A stretch of DNA of 64,000 nucleotides, taken from Sphingobium scionense. Its GTDB lineage: Bacteria > Pseudomonadota > Alphaproteobacteria > Sphingomonadales > Sphingomonadaceae. Shown here one piece after another: positions 39,444 through 46,750 of the stretch. The DNA lies in assembly GCF_014197035.1 (NCBI RefSeq), contig NZ_JACIEU010000006.1, positions 124,001-188,000 on the forward strand. The letters run 5' to 3'. Position numbers and translations under genes: made by a program. Under the pieces are notes generated by a model that saw only the letters and a program-made list of their open reading frames with translations, searched no databases and had not been told where the DNA came from. Each line of letters begins with the position of its first letter. Position 1 is the first letter of the stretch.

Positions 39444-39787
39444 AGCAGATCGGCGCGGTGGCAACGTTGGGCGCGAGCGGTGGCGGCGGGTTCTTCGCGG
39501 TCAAATGGTTCGCCGAATGGATCGCGGGGCGGCTCGACAAGCGAGAGCAGCGCCTTGACGACACTGCGGCGAAACTGATCGCTGGGCTGGAACAGCGCAT
39601 CGAAACGCTAACGTCACGCCTCGATATGGTCGAACGACTGCTGGCGGACTGCCAGAAACAGCACGCTAAGGCCGAGGCCGAGGTGATGAAGCTGACCGCG
39701 ATCGTGGAGAGCAAGGGGATCATCAACCAGAAGGCGCAAGCGATCGTCGCGGCGGATCGCCTGGCGCAGGCTCAGGGGGAATTGTGA
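39425..39787 (+). CDS. Membrane-linked coiled-coil protein, 120 aa
   Basis: A 120-residue protein: a glycine-rich hydrophobic N-terminus (IGAVATLGASGGGGFFAVKW) followed by a long coiled coil (RLDKREQRLDDTAAKLIAGL and on). It is the first gene before the endolysin and may be a lysis accessory or tail-lysis linker. Overlaps the endolysin start. Confidence 0.6.
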   Translation: MASEYLEQIGAVATLGASGGGGFFAVKWFAEWIAGRLDKREQRLDDTAAKLIAGLEQRIETLTSRLDMVERLLADCQKQHAKAEAEVMKLTAIVESKGIINQKAQAIVAADRLAQAQGEL

Positions 39788-40329
39788 TGGCCACCATCAA
39801 CGCAATCATTGAAGACGTGCTGGCGAACGAGGGCGGCTATGTGAATGATCCGCGCGACGCCGGGGGCGAAACCAACTTCGGCATCACGATCGCGACGGCG
39901 CGCGCCAACGGCTTCACCGGCCCGATGAAGGCCATAACCCGCGACTTCGCGCGCGGCGTCTACGTGAAGCAATATGTGGAAGCGCCTGGCTTCGACAAGA
40001 TCGCGGCTATCTCGCCCTCGATCGGCGCCGAGCTGGTCGACACGGGCGTCAACATGGGACCGAAGGTGGCGGCGCAGTTCCTCCAGCGCGCGCTCAATGG
40101 TCTGAACAATCAGGGCAAGGACTATGCCGACCTTCTGGTTGACGGATCGGCCGGGCAGAAGACGCGCGACGCGCTGACCGCCTTCCTGAAGAAGCGCGGC
40201 GCCGAAGGTGAGCGCCGACTGTTGCTGCTGCTCAATGCTCTCCAGGGTGAGCGCTATCTGTCCCTGTGCGAGGGCCGGGCTGCGAATGAGGCGTTTCTGT
40301 TTGGCTGGCTGGCAAGGATCGCGGCATGA
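39787..40329 (+). CDS. Endolysin, glycoside hydrolase family 108
   Basis: A 180-residue lysozyme-like muramidase. The GH108 signature is at the N-terminus: EDVLANEGGYVNDPRDAGGE then TNFGIT, with the catalytic glutamate in the ANEGGY motif. The C-terminal peptidoglycan-binding-like part (FLQRALNGLNNQGKDYADLL, LVDGSAGQKTRDAL) follows. No signal peptide, so release depends on the holin downstream. Confidence 0.9.
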   Translation: MATINAIIEDVLANEGGYVNDPRDAGGETNFGITIATARANGFTGPMKAITRDFARGVYVKQYVEAPGFDKIAAISPSIGAELVDTGVNMGPKVAAQFLQRALNGLNNQGKDYADLLVDGSAGQKTRDALTAFLKKRGAEGERRLLLLLNALQGERYLSLCEGRAANEAFLFGWLARIAA

Positions 40330-40529
40330 GCCAGCCCCACGCCCTCATCGCCTTCATCGCAACCCTGGCAACGCTGCTCATGGTCCTGATCGCGTCATTC
40401 GTCGCCGCCTACATGGTGCCCCAGCTCATCGGCAAGATCGAGGCGTTCGGGTTGGGGACTGTCACCGGCGGCCTCGTCACGCTGGCGGCCTCGTTCCGGC
40501 CTCGCCACCCACAGGAGCCGCAGCCATGA
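40326..40529 (+). CDS. Holin, two membrane helices
   Basis: A 67-residue protein with two hydrophobic helices (LIAFIATLATLLMVLIASFV; FGLGTVTGGLVTLAASF) and a short charged, proline-rich tail. The ATGA overlap with the endolysin and the size fit a class II holin. Confidence 0.75.
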   Translation: MSQPHALIAFIATLATLLMVLIASFVAAYMVPQLIGKIEAFGLGTVTGGLVTLAASFRPRHPQEPQP

Positions 40530-40618
40530 TCTTCGCCGCTGGATTTTTCATGGGCGCCGCGACCGTCGTCGGCGGGCTGGTGATCGCGGCATGCTTGATC
40601 TGGAAGCAACTGGCATGA
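40526..40618 (+). CDS. Single-helix membrane micro-protein, 30 aa
   Basis: Thirty residues that are nearly all one membrane helix (FAAGFFMGAATVVGGLVIAA), overlapping the holin stop and the Rz-like start. It may be an antiholin or pinholin-type regulator of lysis timing. The coupling supports it, but it is very short. Confidence 0.5.
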   Translation: MIFAAGFFMGAATVVGGLVIAACLIWKQLA

Positions 40619-41133
40619 TTCCCCTGCCCGCCTCGATCCGTCCCTACCTGCTCGGTGCCGCCGGAATCGCCATCCTCGCCGCTGCCATCTGGGTATGGCG
40701 CATTGACAGCCTGCGCGCGTCCCACAAGGCCGACGCGGCGAACGTGCGGCGCGAATACGCCCTGTTCCGCGAGCAGGTGACGGCCAAGGCAACGGAAGCC
40801 CTGACAGCTCAGAAGGCCGTCAACGCCGCCCAGGAACAGAAATGGAAGGAGAGGGCCCATGCGGCTGACCAGATGCACGAAACCGAGCTGGCTTCGGCGA
40901 ACGCTGCTGCTGAGCGCTATATTCGCGACAACCGCCTGCTGCGGCAAGCAGTCGTTCGAGGTGCGGGCGGGGAAGCCGGTGGAGCCGCCCAAGGTGACAG
41001 TGCCCAAGGTGGCGACCGATCCGGTGCGGCTGCCGACCTGGTTGCAGTGACGGCGGATGATGTGCGGATCTGCACCGAGAACACCCGCCGGCTGATCGAT
41101 GTGCGGGATTGGGCGCTGGGGCTTAATCCTTAG
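40615..41133 (+). CDS. Rz: Rz-like inner-membrane spanin
   Basis: A 172-residue protein with an N-terminal membrane anchor (LLGAAGIAILAAAIWVWRID) and a long alpha-helical periplasmic part (LFREQVTAKATEALTAQKAV). This is the i-spanin plan. An Rz1-type lipoprotein gene is nested in its 3' half in the +1 frame. Together they fuse inner and outer membranes in the last step of lysis. Confidence 0.78.
   Translation: MIPLPASIRPYLLGAAGIAILAAAIWVWRIDSLRASHKADAANVRREYALFREQVTAKATEALTAQKAVNAAQEQKWKERAHAADQMHETELASANAAAERYIRDNRLLRQAVVRGAGGEAGGAAQGDSAQGGDRSGAAADLVAVTADDVRICTENTRRLIDVRDWALGLNP
40859..41050 (+). CDS. Rz1: Rz1-like outer-membrane spanin lipoprotein, nested in Rz
   Basis: A 63-residue ORF wholly inside the Rz-like gene in another frame. 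A signal sequence (RRTLLLSAIFATTAC) ends in a lipobox with cysteine, and the mature part is proline-rich (KPVEPPKVTVPKVATDP). Lipobox, proline content and embedding match known Rz1 proteins. Confidence 0.7.
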   Translation: MRLTRCTKPSWLRRTLLLSAIFATTACCGKQSFEVRAGKPVEPPKVTVPKVATDPVRLPTWLQ

Positions 41134-41470
41134 CCCCCGCCTCCCGCGCTTCGGAGAGGGCGGCGCGGGCGATAACTTGGGCGTCTTTGTCCCGAAGCGG
41201 CCGATTATGGTGTTCCGAACCAGTAAACCGGATCGTTCGTCCATCAGATATTTTGCCCAGCGCCTTCCGCATCCGCGCAATCTCCTCATCCTTCCCGGCG
41301 GTTGCAGCGGCGACGGACTGGAGGCGGTGGGAAACGATCCGGCGCACAGTCTCGCTATCGCCGTCGTCCAGCGGATAGCCGGTCAGCCACATGTGCAACT
41401 CGCGATCCGCATCCGTCACCCCGCCAGCTTCCGCGACTGGCTGGGCGGGGGCGGGTTCTGTGCTCGTCAT
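41123..41470 (-). CDS. Phage hypothetical protein, 115 aa
   Basis: A 115-residue protein starting MTSTEPAPAQPVAEAGGVTD; the ATG at 41470 follows AAAGGAGG and overlaps the HNH gene stop. Last gene of the minus operon from 45017. It converges on the Rz-like gene, overlapping it by 11 bases. Function unknown. Confidence 0.6.
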   Translation of the reverse strand: MTSTEPAPAQPVAEAGGVTDADRELHMWLTGYPLDDGDSETVRRIVSHRLQSVAAATAGKDEEIARMRKALGKISDGRTIRFTGSEHHNRPLRDKDAQVIARAALSEAREAGAKD

Positions 41471-41892
41471 TTGTTCCTCCTTTCGCGCTTCCACTGCCGG
41501 TCGCACTCTCTGCATTTCCTGCGCGTGCCGTCGCCACGAACTACGATTTTCACGTTTTCAGCCGAAAGCTCATGCCCGTTAGAGCAATGAGTTTTCCGGC
41601 TATTTATGGCAGTAGGAGCATCCCCACGCAGTGTGTTGACCTTGCTAGTTACTGGCTCAAGGTGTGCCGGGTTCACGCACAGTTTGTTCCTGCACAAGTG
41701 ATCGATGGTAAGGCCGTCCGGTATAGCCCCAACCTTTTCTTGATAGGCAACTCGATGGGCGAGCTGCGAACGGAAATTGCCATACCCGCGACTATTCGTG
41801 GCACCTGTCCAAACCCAACATTCATCACCGATAATTACCTTCGACCAAAACGGGCACGGCTCCAGCTTCTCGGCTTCTGGTCTGTCAGTCAT
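41467..41892 (-). CDS. HNH endonuclease
   Basis: A 141-residue protein with the phage HNH layout: an N-terminal C-W-WTGATNSRGYGNF segment, LTIDHLCRNKLCVNPAHLEP (the HNH core with DH and N-x-x-H), and a C-terminal zinc-ribbon (KTHCSNGHELS...CRECDR). It may be a homing-type or packaging-related nuclease; the ribbon form is typical of free-standing phage HNH genes. Confidence 0.83.
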   Translation of the reverse strand: MTDRPEAEKLEPCPFWSKVIIGDECWVWTGATNSRGYGNFRSQLAHRVAYQEKVGAIPDGLTIDHLCRNKLCVNPAHLEPVTSKVNTLRGDAPTAINSRKTHCSNGHELSAENVKIVVRGDGTRRKCRECDRQWKRERRNK

Positions 41893-42320
41893 GGGCGGTG
41901 CTCCTGCAGGGTGAGGGGGAATTTTTGGCGGGCGACGATTTGCGGAAATGATTTGCAGGCGAATGCGAAAGCCTGTTCCGCCTCTGGCCAGCCGAAGCCC
42001 CGAACATAGAAGCCTGAATTTGATGCGCCGCGCTTATCCCCTGACCGGTCCCACCAATAGAACGCATACCAGAAGGTCAGGCCGCCGCAGGTCCACCACA
42101 CGCGACCATCAGGATCGTCGGCGCGCTTTCCATTCTTGAGCAGGCCGCCGTCCATGTGCGAAGGCTTCCACGGCAGTTGAATGGCGGACGCCTCGCGCTC
42201 CCAGACGGTTCGGCCTTGGGGATCGTGTAGGTAATGGCCCGGAGCGCCCCAGCATCCCCAATATAGCGCTGACTTCCCAGCCTCATGGCTGCGCCGAATA
42301 GCCGTTTCGAGGTCCATCAT
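41889..42320 (-). CDS. Phage hypothetical protein, 143 aa
   Basis: A 143-residue, Trp-rich protein (ALYWGCWGAPGHYLHDPQGR, WWTCGGLTFWYAFYWWDRSG). It is coupled to both neighbours by ATGA overlaps. Trp and aromatic content is striking, but I do not recognise the family. Confidence 0.6.
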   Translation of the reverse strand: MMDLETAIRRSHEAGKSALYWGCWGAPGHYLHDPQGRTVWEREASAIQLPWKPSHMDGGLLKNGKRADDPDGRVWWTCGGLTFWYAFYWWDRSGDKRGASNSGFYVRGFGWPEAEQAFAFACKSFPQIVARQKFPLTLQEHRP

Positions 42321-43498
42321 TCATCCCCCTTCTGTGAGGCGGCGACATCGGGATGCATGGCATAGCGGTCTGCGCTCTGTGAGGCGGCGAGGGCGCGTAG
42401 CTGCGTCGGGACCGCGATCATCTGGAAGCCCTGTGGCTCGACCTCGACCACGTAGCGGTGCTTGCCCTTGGTTGTCAGATAAGACGCGACGATGACGCCG
42501 TGCCAAATCGCCTCGCCTGTGAACTTCTCGACCGGATCGCCGATAGCAAAGCCCTCCCCCTCCCCGTCGAACGCCTGCCCGCGAGATTGGGGGCGACAGA
42601 ACAGGTCGTATTCGCCGTCATCATCGGTGTCCGTGTGCGAATATTTCCAGATTTCACCAGCGTCTATTTTCAGACCGCTTATCCGGCCAGAAAGCAATTC
42701 GTTCGGCGTCCATTCGTGCAAATAGCATTTACGCTTTTCGACGGGTGTATCGTGAGATTGGGGCGGGTGGGCGAGGGCAGGGGCGATATGCTGTTCGATG
42801 ATATCGCGCACCTCATCCCAATCGGACAGGCTGGCAACCGCGATCTTTTCAGGGCCATAGACCGAGAAGCCCATGCCCCCACCTTCGATGTCGAGAAGCT
42901 CGCCTAGCCACAGTTCCTTGCCGCCGCCCAAGCCGATCATGATGCCGACATCGGGGTCGCCGTCTTCTTCGCTGGAATGCCACTGGACATGACCCGGTTC
43001 CAGCCCCTCCCCCGCGTCGAACTCTTGGCCGAGACGCTGGAGCGTGGGGAGTGGGGCTTCGGTAGGCTGTTGAGCGTCACGCCACTCAGCATATTCCATC
43101 ACGATCCCGATAATCGTGTCATCGAAATATTCAGACTGAGCATCCTGCCACGCCTGCAAATCCGGTCTCTGACTGCGGCTAATGCCGGGTTGTGCCTGAT
43201 GCCGGCAAAGGCGCATATCGACGTTCACGAGCCGCATCACATCCTTTGTCGCGGCCTTCATGTCGCAGGAGAAATCCGCACCTCGGCAATGCTCAACCAA
43301 GGCATCAACGATGCGGCGCGCTTCAACGAGCGAAAGCATGACCTTCGGAGCCACCGGCTCCCCGGCCTGCTCAAGGGCGGAGATCAGCGTCTGGCAATCG
43401 CTGGCCAGCTGCTTGCTATCGGACGCGCCATCAATTCCATAGTGCGGGTGAAAGCGGGCCTTGATCCGCTCAATCGCCATCTTCACAGCATCAGTCAT
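42317..43498 (-). CDS. Large mosaic phage protein, 393 aa
   Basis: A 393-residue protein; start ATG 43498 (MTDAVKMAIERIKARFHPHY). The N-terminus is helical. The middle (PDLQAWQDAQSEYFDDTIIG) and the C-terminal part (GDPVEKFTGEAIWHGVIVAS, KHRYVVEVEPQGFQMI) look like separate modules; the last resembles small beta-barrel (KOW/PUA-like) phage domains. Function unknown. Confidence 0.55.
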   Translation of the reverse strand: MTDAVKMAIERIKARFHPHYGIDGASDSKQLASDCQTLISALEQAGEPVAPKVMLSLVEARRIVDALVEHCRGADFSCDMKAATKDVMRLVNVDMRLCRHQAQPGISRSQRPDLQAWQDAQSEYFDDTIIGIVMEYAEWRDAQQPTEAPLPTLQRLGQEFDAGEGLEPGHVQWHSSEEDGDPDVGIMIGLGGGKELWLGELLDIEGGGMGFSVYGPEKIAVASLSDWDEVRDIIEQHIAPALAHPPQSHDTPVEKRKCYLHEWTPNELLSGRISGLKIDAGEIWKYSHTDTDDDGEYDLFCRPQSRGQAFDGEGEGFAIGDPVEKFTGEAIWHGVIVASYLTTKGKHRYVVEVEPQGFQMIAVPTQLRALAASQSADRYAMHPDVAASQKGDE

Positions 43499-43727
43499 GT
43501 TCGTTTTCCTTGGATAGGAGGTGGGCGCGGACCTGCTCGCCACGCTTTGTCAGGGTCCAGCGGTCACGGAATCCCCGCGCAGTCACGCGTTTGAACAGGC
43601 CGAGCCTGCCGAGCGGGCGCATGACCGATGCGGCATACTGACAATTACCGAAGGCGATGCCGCGCCGCGCGATGACGAAGGCCTGATCCTCCGTCAGCTT
43701 CTCGGCTATCTGGTGGGCGGGGGTCAT
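43491..43727 (-). CDS. Winged-helix-like phage protein, 78 aa
   Basis: A 78-residue protein (MTPAHQIAEKLTEDQAFVIA) whose end (LGLFKRVTARGFRDRWTLTK, RGEQVRAHLL) looks like a winged helix: helix, beta-hairpin, helix. Overlaps both neighbours. Probably DNA-binding. Confidence 0.55.
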   Translation of the reverse strand: MTPAHQIAEKLTEDQAFVIARRGIAFGNCQYAASVMRPLGRLGLFKRVTARGFRDRWTLTKRGEQVRAHLLSKENEHD

Positions 43728-43939
43728 GCTGCGAGGCCTTCCGCCAGGGTCGCCACATGGATCGCCCAGTCTGCCATGCGATAAGCGTATTCGAGAGCGA
43801 ACGGCTTGTAGGATCGGATGTGAGCAACATACTCGGCTGAGGTGCATTGCGCCGGATCGAACAGAGGCCGGCTATCCAGAGGGCTGCGGGTGTTGAACTC
43901 GCTGACTAGAAACAGATCGGCTAGTTGATCGCGTGTCAT
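43724..43939 (-). CDS. Phage hypothetical protein, 71 aa
   Basis: A 71-residue protein (MTRDQLADLFLVSEFNTRSP) with an acidic helical end. Coupled by four-base overlaps in the operon. No family recognised. Confidence 0.5.
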   Translation of the reverse strand: MTRDQLADLFLVSEFNTRSPLDSRPLFDPAQCTSAEYVAHIRSYKPFALEYAYRMADWAIHVATLAEGLAA

Positions 43940-44607
43940 GCTGCAGCCCTCCTATTCTTCGCGAGGCGCGCAAGGCTCAGCAGCAGGTCGCGGAACGGAC
44001 CAGGCGTGCGGTTGCGGATGCGCACCTTGTCCTTGCCGCCGACCATGGCCATCATCCCGATCCGCCGCGCCTTGGCATATCCGTAGCGCTCCAGGGCGCG
44101 GGGGTGCAGCCGCTGCCTACCCTTGCCCCAGATCAGTTCGGGCAGGTCTTTGGGGTCCACGCCGTTGACGTAAAGCCACGTCAGCTTGTTCGCGAAATGA
44201 CCATAGTGCCCTTGGTCGACGCAGCAGGTCCATCCCCCGAGCATATCAGCGCGAACCCATCCGCCGTCCCGTGGGGGGGCATTCAGATTGAAGTGTGACC
44301 AGGCTTTGCTGTCAGCCGGATGCTCGATGACGCCGCCATGCTCGCGAGCCGATTCGAGTGCATGCTCGAAGCACCCGCCATCATCGCCCAGCTTGAACTG
44401 GTGAGGCTTGCGCGTGCTACCGTGCCAGAAACGGCCCCAGCGCTTGCAACTCGGATGCGCCACGACAGGCCAGGGGCCGGCATAGGTCCGCCCATCCATA
44501 TGAACGGTCGTTGAGCCATCGGCATGGTCTTCGCCGTGCCCAACGACCTGGACGCCGGGCAGTCCAAAATAGCAGCCGTTGGTTTCGACATAGAGGGCGG
44601 CGATCAT
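43936..44607 (-). CDS. Phage protein resembling a degenerate cytosine-methyltransferase fold
   Basis: A 223-residue protein: IAALYVETNGCYFGLPGVQV, WPVVAHPSCKRWG, GGVIEHPADSKAWSHF, VDQGHYGHFANKLTWLYV, and the end PGPFRDLLLSLARLAK. The spaced motifs (a P-x-C loop, an EHP and a QG-Y-GH segment) recall motifs IV, VI and VIII of C5-cytosine methyltransferases, but the usual PPC is PSC here and the cofactor loop is not evident. It belongs to a family common in phages without tested function. Enzyme activity is not claimed. Confidence 0.55.
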   Translation of the reverse strand: MIAALYVETNGCYFGLPGVQVVGHGEDHADGSTTVHMDGRTYAGPWPVVAHPSCKRWGRFWHGSTRKPHQFKLGDDGGCFEHALESAREHGGVIEHPADSKAWSHFNLNAPPRDGGWVRADMLGGWTCCVDQGHYGHFANKLTWLYVNGVDPKDLPELIWGKGRQRLHPRALERYGYAKARRIGMMAMVGGKDKVRIRNRTPGPFRDLLLSLARLAKNRRAAA

Positions 44608-45017
44608 ACACCCCTCCCCATCAGATCGGCGGGGCGGGTGGCGTTGAGGATTTCAGCGACAGCACCAACCGGGATGACGCCCCATTCCTCCATGAGGGCC
44701 ACATGCGCTTTCCAGCGCCGCTCTTCGTGCCTGCCAGGCCGGAGCGCAGCGATGCGGTTTATCTCCTTGGTCATCGCGGCGCTGCGTCGGAACCACTCCC
44801 CGCGGATGCGCGTGTCAGCGAACATGCGGTGATAGTGGGCCTCAAGGGTAGCGTTGCCGGCGACGGAGGCGAGCAGCCTCAACGGCACCGGGTTTCCGAT
44901 CTGGAGACTGTGCAGGCGCCTCCGCACGTCCTTTGCGATGCCGATCTTTACCAGACCCCGATCGCCGCCGATGAAATAGACGTGAGTCGTTTGATCGATT
45001 AAGCTGCTGTCAGCCAT
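44604..45017 (-). CDS. GIY-YIG (T5orf172-type) nuclease-domain protein
   Basis: A 137-residue protein. HVYFIGGDRGLVKIGIAKDV, RRRLHSLQIGNPVPLRLLAS and YHRMFADTRIRGEWFR form the T5orf172/Mug113 version of the GIY-YIG fold. The C-terminus is an additional helical part. First gene of the minus operon, with GGAGG before its ATG. Nuclease activity is likely but the target is unknown. Confidence 0.78.
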   Translation of the reverse strand: MADSSLIDQTTHVYFIGGDRGLVKIGIAKDVRRRLHSLQIGNPVPLRLLASVAGNATLEAHYHRMFADTRIRGEWFRRSAAMTKEINRIAALRPGRHEERRWKAHVALMEEWGVIPVGAVAEILNATRPADLMGRGV

Positions 45018-45041
45018 TGCGAACCTCCATTCGCTTGGTGA

Positions 45042-45086
45042 GGGCCGGGTGCGTTTGCAGACGCATTTCCGGCCCGTTTTTGTTTT
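45042..45086 (+). terminator. Strong rho-independent terminator at the phage right end
   Basis: Long stem: GGGCCGG/CCGGCCC (45042-45048 with 45069-45075) and an inner TGCGT/ACGCA, followed by GTTTTTGTTTT. On the plus strand it would stop phage late or antisense transcription before cpaA. Confidence 0.75.
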
Positions 45087-45108
45087 CCATTCGGCCGCTA
45101 TGATATTG

Positions 45109-45137
45109 ATTTAAATAGCGGAGGTTTTGCGGTTCAA
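45109..45137 (-). promoter_or_regulatory. Promoter of the right-end minus operon
   Basis: On the minus strand TTGAAC (45132-45137) and TTAAAT (45109-45114), spaced by 17 bases, upstream of the GIY-YIG gene. An inverted repeat (GGTTTTGCGG with CCGC-AG-AAAACC, 45123-45160) overlaps the -35 side and may be an operator or part of the attachment region. Confidence 0.5.
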
Positions 45138-45211
45138 TCCGTGGAGAGCCGCAGAAAACCTTCCTTCTTGGTAAAGGTTTGGTAAGCCATATGGTCTAGT
45201 GCCTGACCCTC

Positions 45212-45685
45212 ATGTTGGGGGAATATTTCAGACTGGCGCTGATCGCCGCACTGGGCATTCTGCTGATCGCAGCCGCGATCACGGACCTGCGTGCGCGCAT
45301 CATCTCCAACCGGCTGAACCTGGGCATCGCCGCCCTGGCGCCACTATGGTGGCTCGCCTGCGGCCTGCCGTTCTGGCCTGGCATGGCGGTGCAGTTGCTG
45401 GTCGGCCTGCTGGTCTTCGTCCTGTTCGCCGCGCTGTTCGCGTTCGGCATGATGGGCGGCGGCGATGTGAAGCTGCTCGGCGCGCTGGCGCTGTGGTTCC
45501 CGTGGCAGGCAGTGCTGACCTTGTTGACGCTGATGGCGATCCTGGGGGGGGCCGTGACGATCGTCACCGTGGTCCACCACCGCCTCCGCCGGAAACAGGG
45601 GCAGCCCGAAATACCCTACGGCGTAGCCATATCGATCGCCGCCCTTTGGTTACTTGGCGAACGATATCTTAACCAATTTGCGTGA
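45212..45685 (+). CDS. cpaA: Prepilin peptidase CpaA/TadV
   Basis: A 157-residue membrane aspartic peptidase of the A24 type that processes Flp prepilins. The signature GMMGGGDVKLLGAL carries the conserved GxGD-type aspartate, and the first catalytic aspartate is in AAAITDLRARIISN. Six hydrophobic helices. The gene is the first of the tad cluster and lies 195 bases from the prophage. No ribosome-binding site is evident before the ATG. Confidence 0.9.
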   Translation: MLGEYFRLALIAALGILLIAAAITDLRARIISNRLNLGIAALAPLWWLACGLPFWPGMAVQLLVGLLVFVLFAALFAFGMMGGGDVKLLGALALWFPWQAVLTLLTLMAILGGAVTIVTVVHHRLRRKQGQPEIPYGVAISIAALWLLGERYLNQFA

Positions 45686-45735
45686 TGTTTGGGGCCTGGG
45701 GGCAGTGCACCCATTTGAGAAAGGCGAGTTCCGTC

Positions 45736-46749
45736 ATGGATGCTAAGAAGATCGTGCTGCTGGTGGGGGCGTTAATCATAGCGGTCACTACAGCTTTGCT
45801 TGCACGCAGCATGCTGAGTTCTTCATCTACGCCGCAGGTGAACGCGGCCGCAATGCCGAACGAGGCGGATCAACCGCATGTTCTGGTCGCGACCAAGGCC
45901 CTGCCGGTGGGGACCATATTGGATGCGGAAAGCTTCCGCTTCCAGCCCTGGCCCAAGGATCTGATCGAAGCCGCCTATTATCTCAAGGGCCAGGCCGATC
46001 CGCTCAAGCTCGCGGGCAGCGTGGTGCGCAATCCGATCACCGCCGGCCAGCCGCTGACCCAGGGCGCCGTCATCCGTCCGGGCGACCGTGGTTTCCTGGC
46101 TGCTGCGCTCGGTCCGGGCATGCGCGCCGTCACCGTGCCAGTGTCCTCGCAGAACGCGGTTGCCGGCTTCGTCTTCCCGGGCGATCGCATCGATCTGGTG
46201 CTGACCCAGACGGTCTCGGGCGGCGGCGATGGCGCCCCGCTCAAGGTATCGGAAACGATCCTGCGCAACCTGCGCGTGCTCGCCACCGACCAGCGGACCG
46301 ACGCCATGGGCCCCGATGGCAAGCCCGTCGTCCAGACCTATTCCAACGTCACGGTCGAAGTGACGCCCAAGATCGCCGAAAAGCTCGCCGTGTCGCAGAC
46401 CATCGGCTCGCTGTCGCTGTCGCTGCGCTCGATCGCCGACACCGCGTCGGACCTGGATGCCGCCATCGCCGGCTCTGACGTCGACCTGCCCGATGGCACC
46501 AATCCGGGTTCGGAAAAGTCGATCATTGCCAAGATCGCCGCTCGCCCGGTCGATCGCGGCTCCACCTATTCGACCGGCGCCGACGTGTCGCGCTACCAGC
46601 GCAGCAGCGTCCCGGCCAAGCCTGATGCGGCCATGCCCGCGATGGCAGCTCCGGGTGGCGCACCGGTCGGCACGGCCGTCTTCAAGGGGCCGACCGTCCG
46701 CATCGCCCGCGGCACCAATGTGACCGAAGTTCCGGTCGGGGGGAAGTAA
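45736..46749 (+). CDS. cpaB: Pilus assembly protein CpaB (RcpC)
   Basis: A 337-residue protein with an N-terminal membrane anchor (IVLLVGALIIAVTTALLARS) and an SAF domain (VATKALPVGTILDAESFRFQ), followed by AGQPLTQGAVIRPGDRGFLA. The start at 45736 (MDAKK) is preferred over an upstream in-frame ATG because it places the anchor at the N-terminus. Part of the periplasmic tad machine. Confidence 0.9.
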   Translation: MDAKKIVLLVGALIIAVTTALLARSMLSSSSTPQVNAAAMPNEADQPHVLVATKALPVGTILDAESFRFQPWPKDLIEAAYYLKGQADPLKLAGSVVRNPITAGQPLTQGAVIRPGDRGFLAAALGPGMRAVTVPVSSQNAVAGFVFPGDRIDLVLTQTVSGGGDGAPLKVSETILRNLRVLATDQRTDAMGPDGKPVVQTYSNVTVEVTPKIAEKLAVSQTIGSLSLSLRSIADTASDLDAAIAGSDVDLPDGTNPGSEKSIIAKIAARPVDRGSTYSTGADVSRYQRSSVPAKPDAAMPAMAAPGGAPVGTAVFKGPTVRIARGTNVTEVPVGGK

Positions 46750-46750
46750 G

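Larger units (their letters stand above)
1..45150. mobile_element. Prophage (siphovirus-like), left end outside the window
   Basis: A complete siphovirus morphogenesis block (terminase, portal, capsid, tail tube, tape measure, tail tip, fibre, lysis) is flanked by early operons and an immunity region. The left end is not in the window because a phage-type gene runs off base 1. The right end lies between the last phage gene (start codon at 45017, promoter at 45109-45137) and host cpaA at 45212. No integrase, tRNA target or repeated att core can be seen, so the 45150 boundary is an estimate. The order of head genes and the lambda-like early region indicate a temperate, long-tailed phage with non-contractile tail genes (no sheath or baseplate wedge genes seen). 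Confidence 0.93.

Noticed and set aside
45120-45160. GGTTCAATCC at 45131 as a possible tRNA 3' end used as attachment site
   Set aside because: The flanking bases do not form a T stem and no other tRNA arms exist; left only as an inverted repeat.
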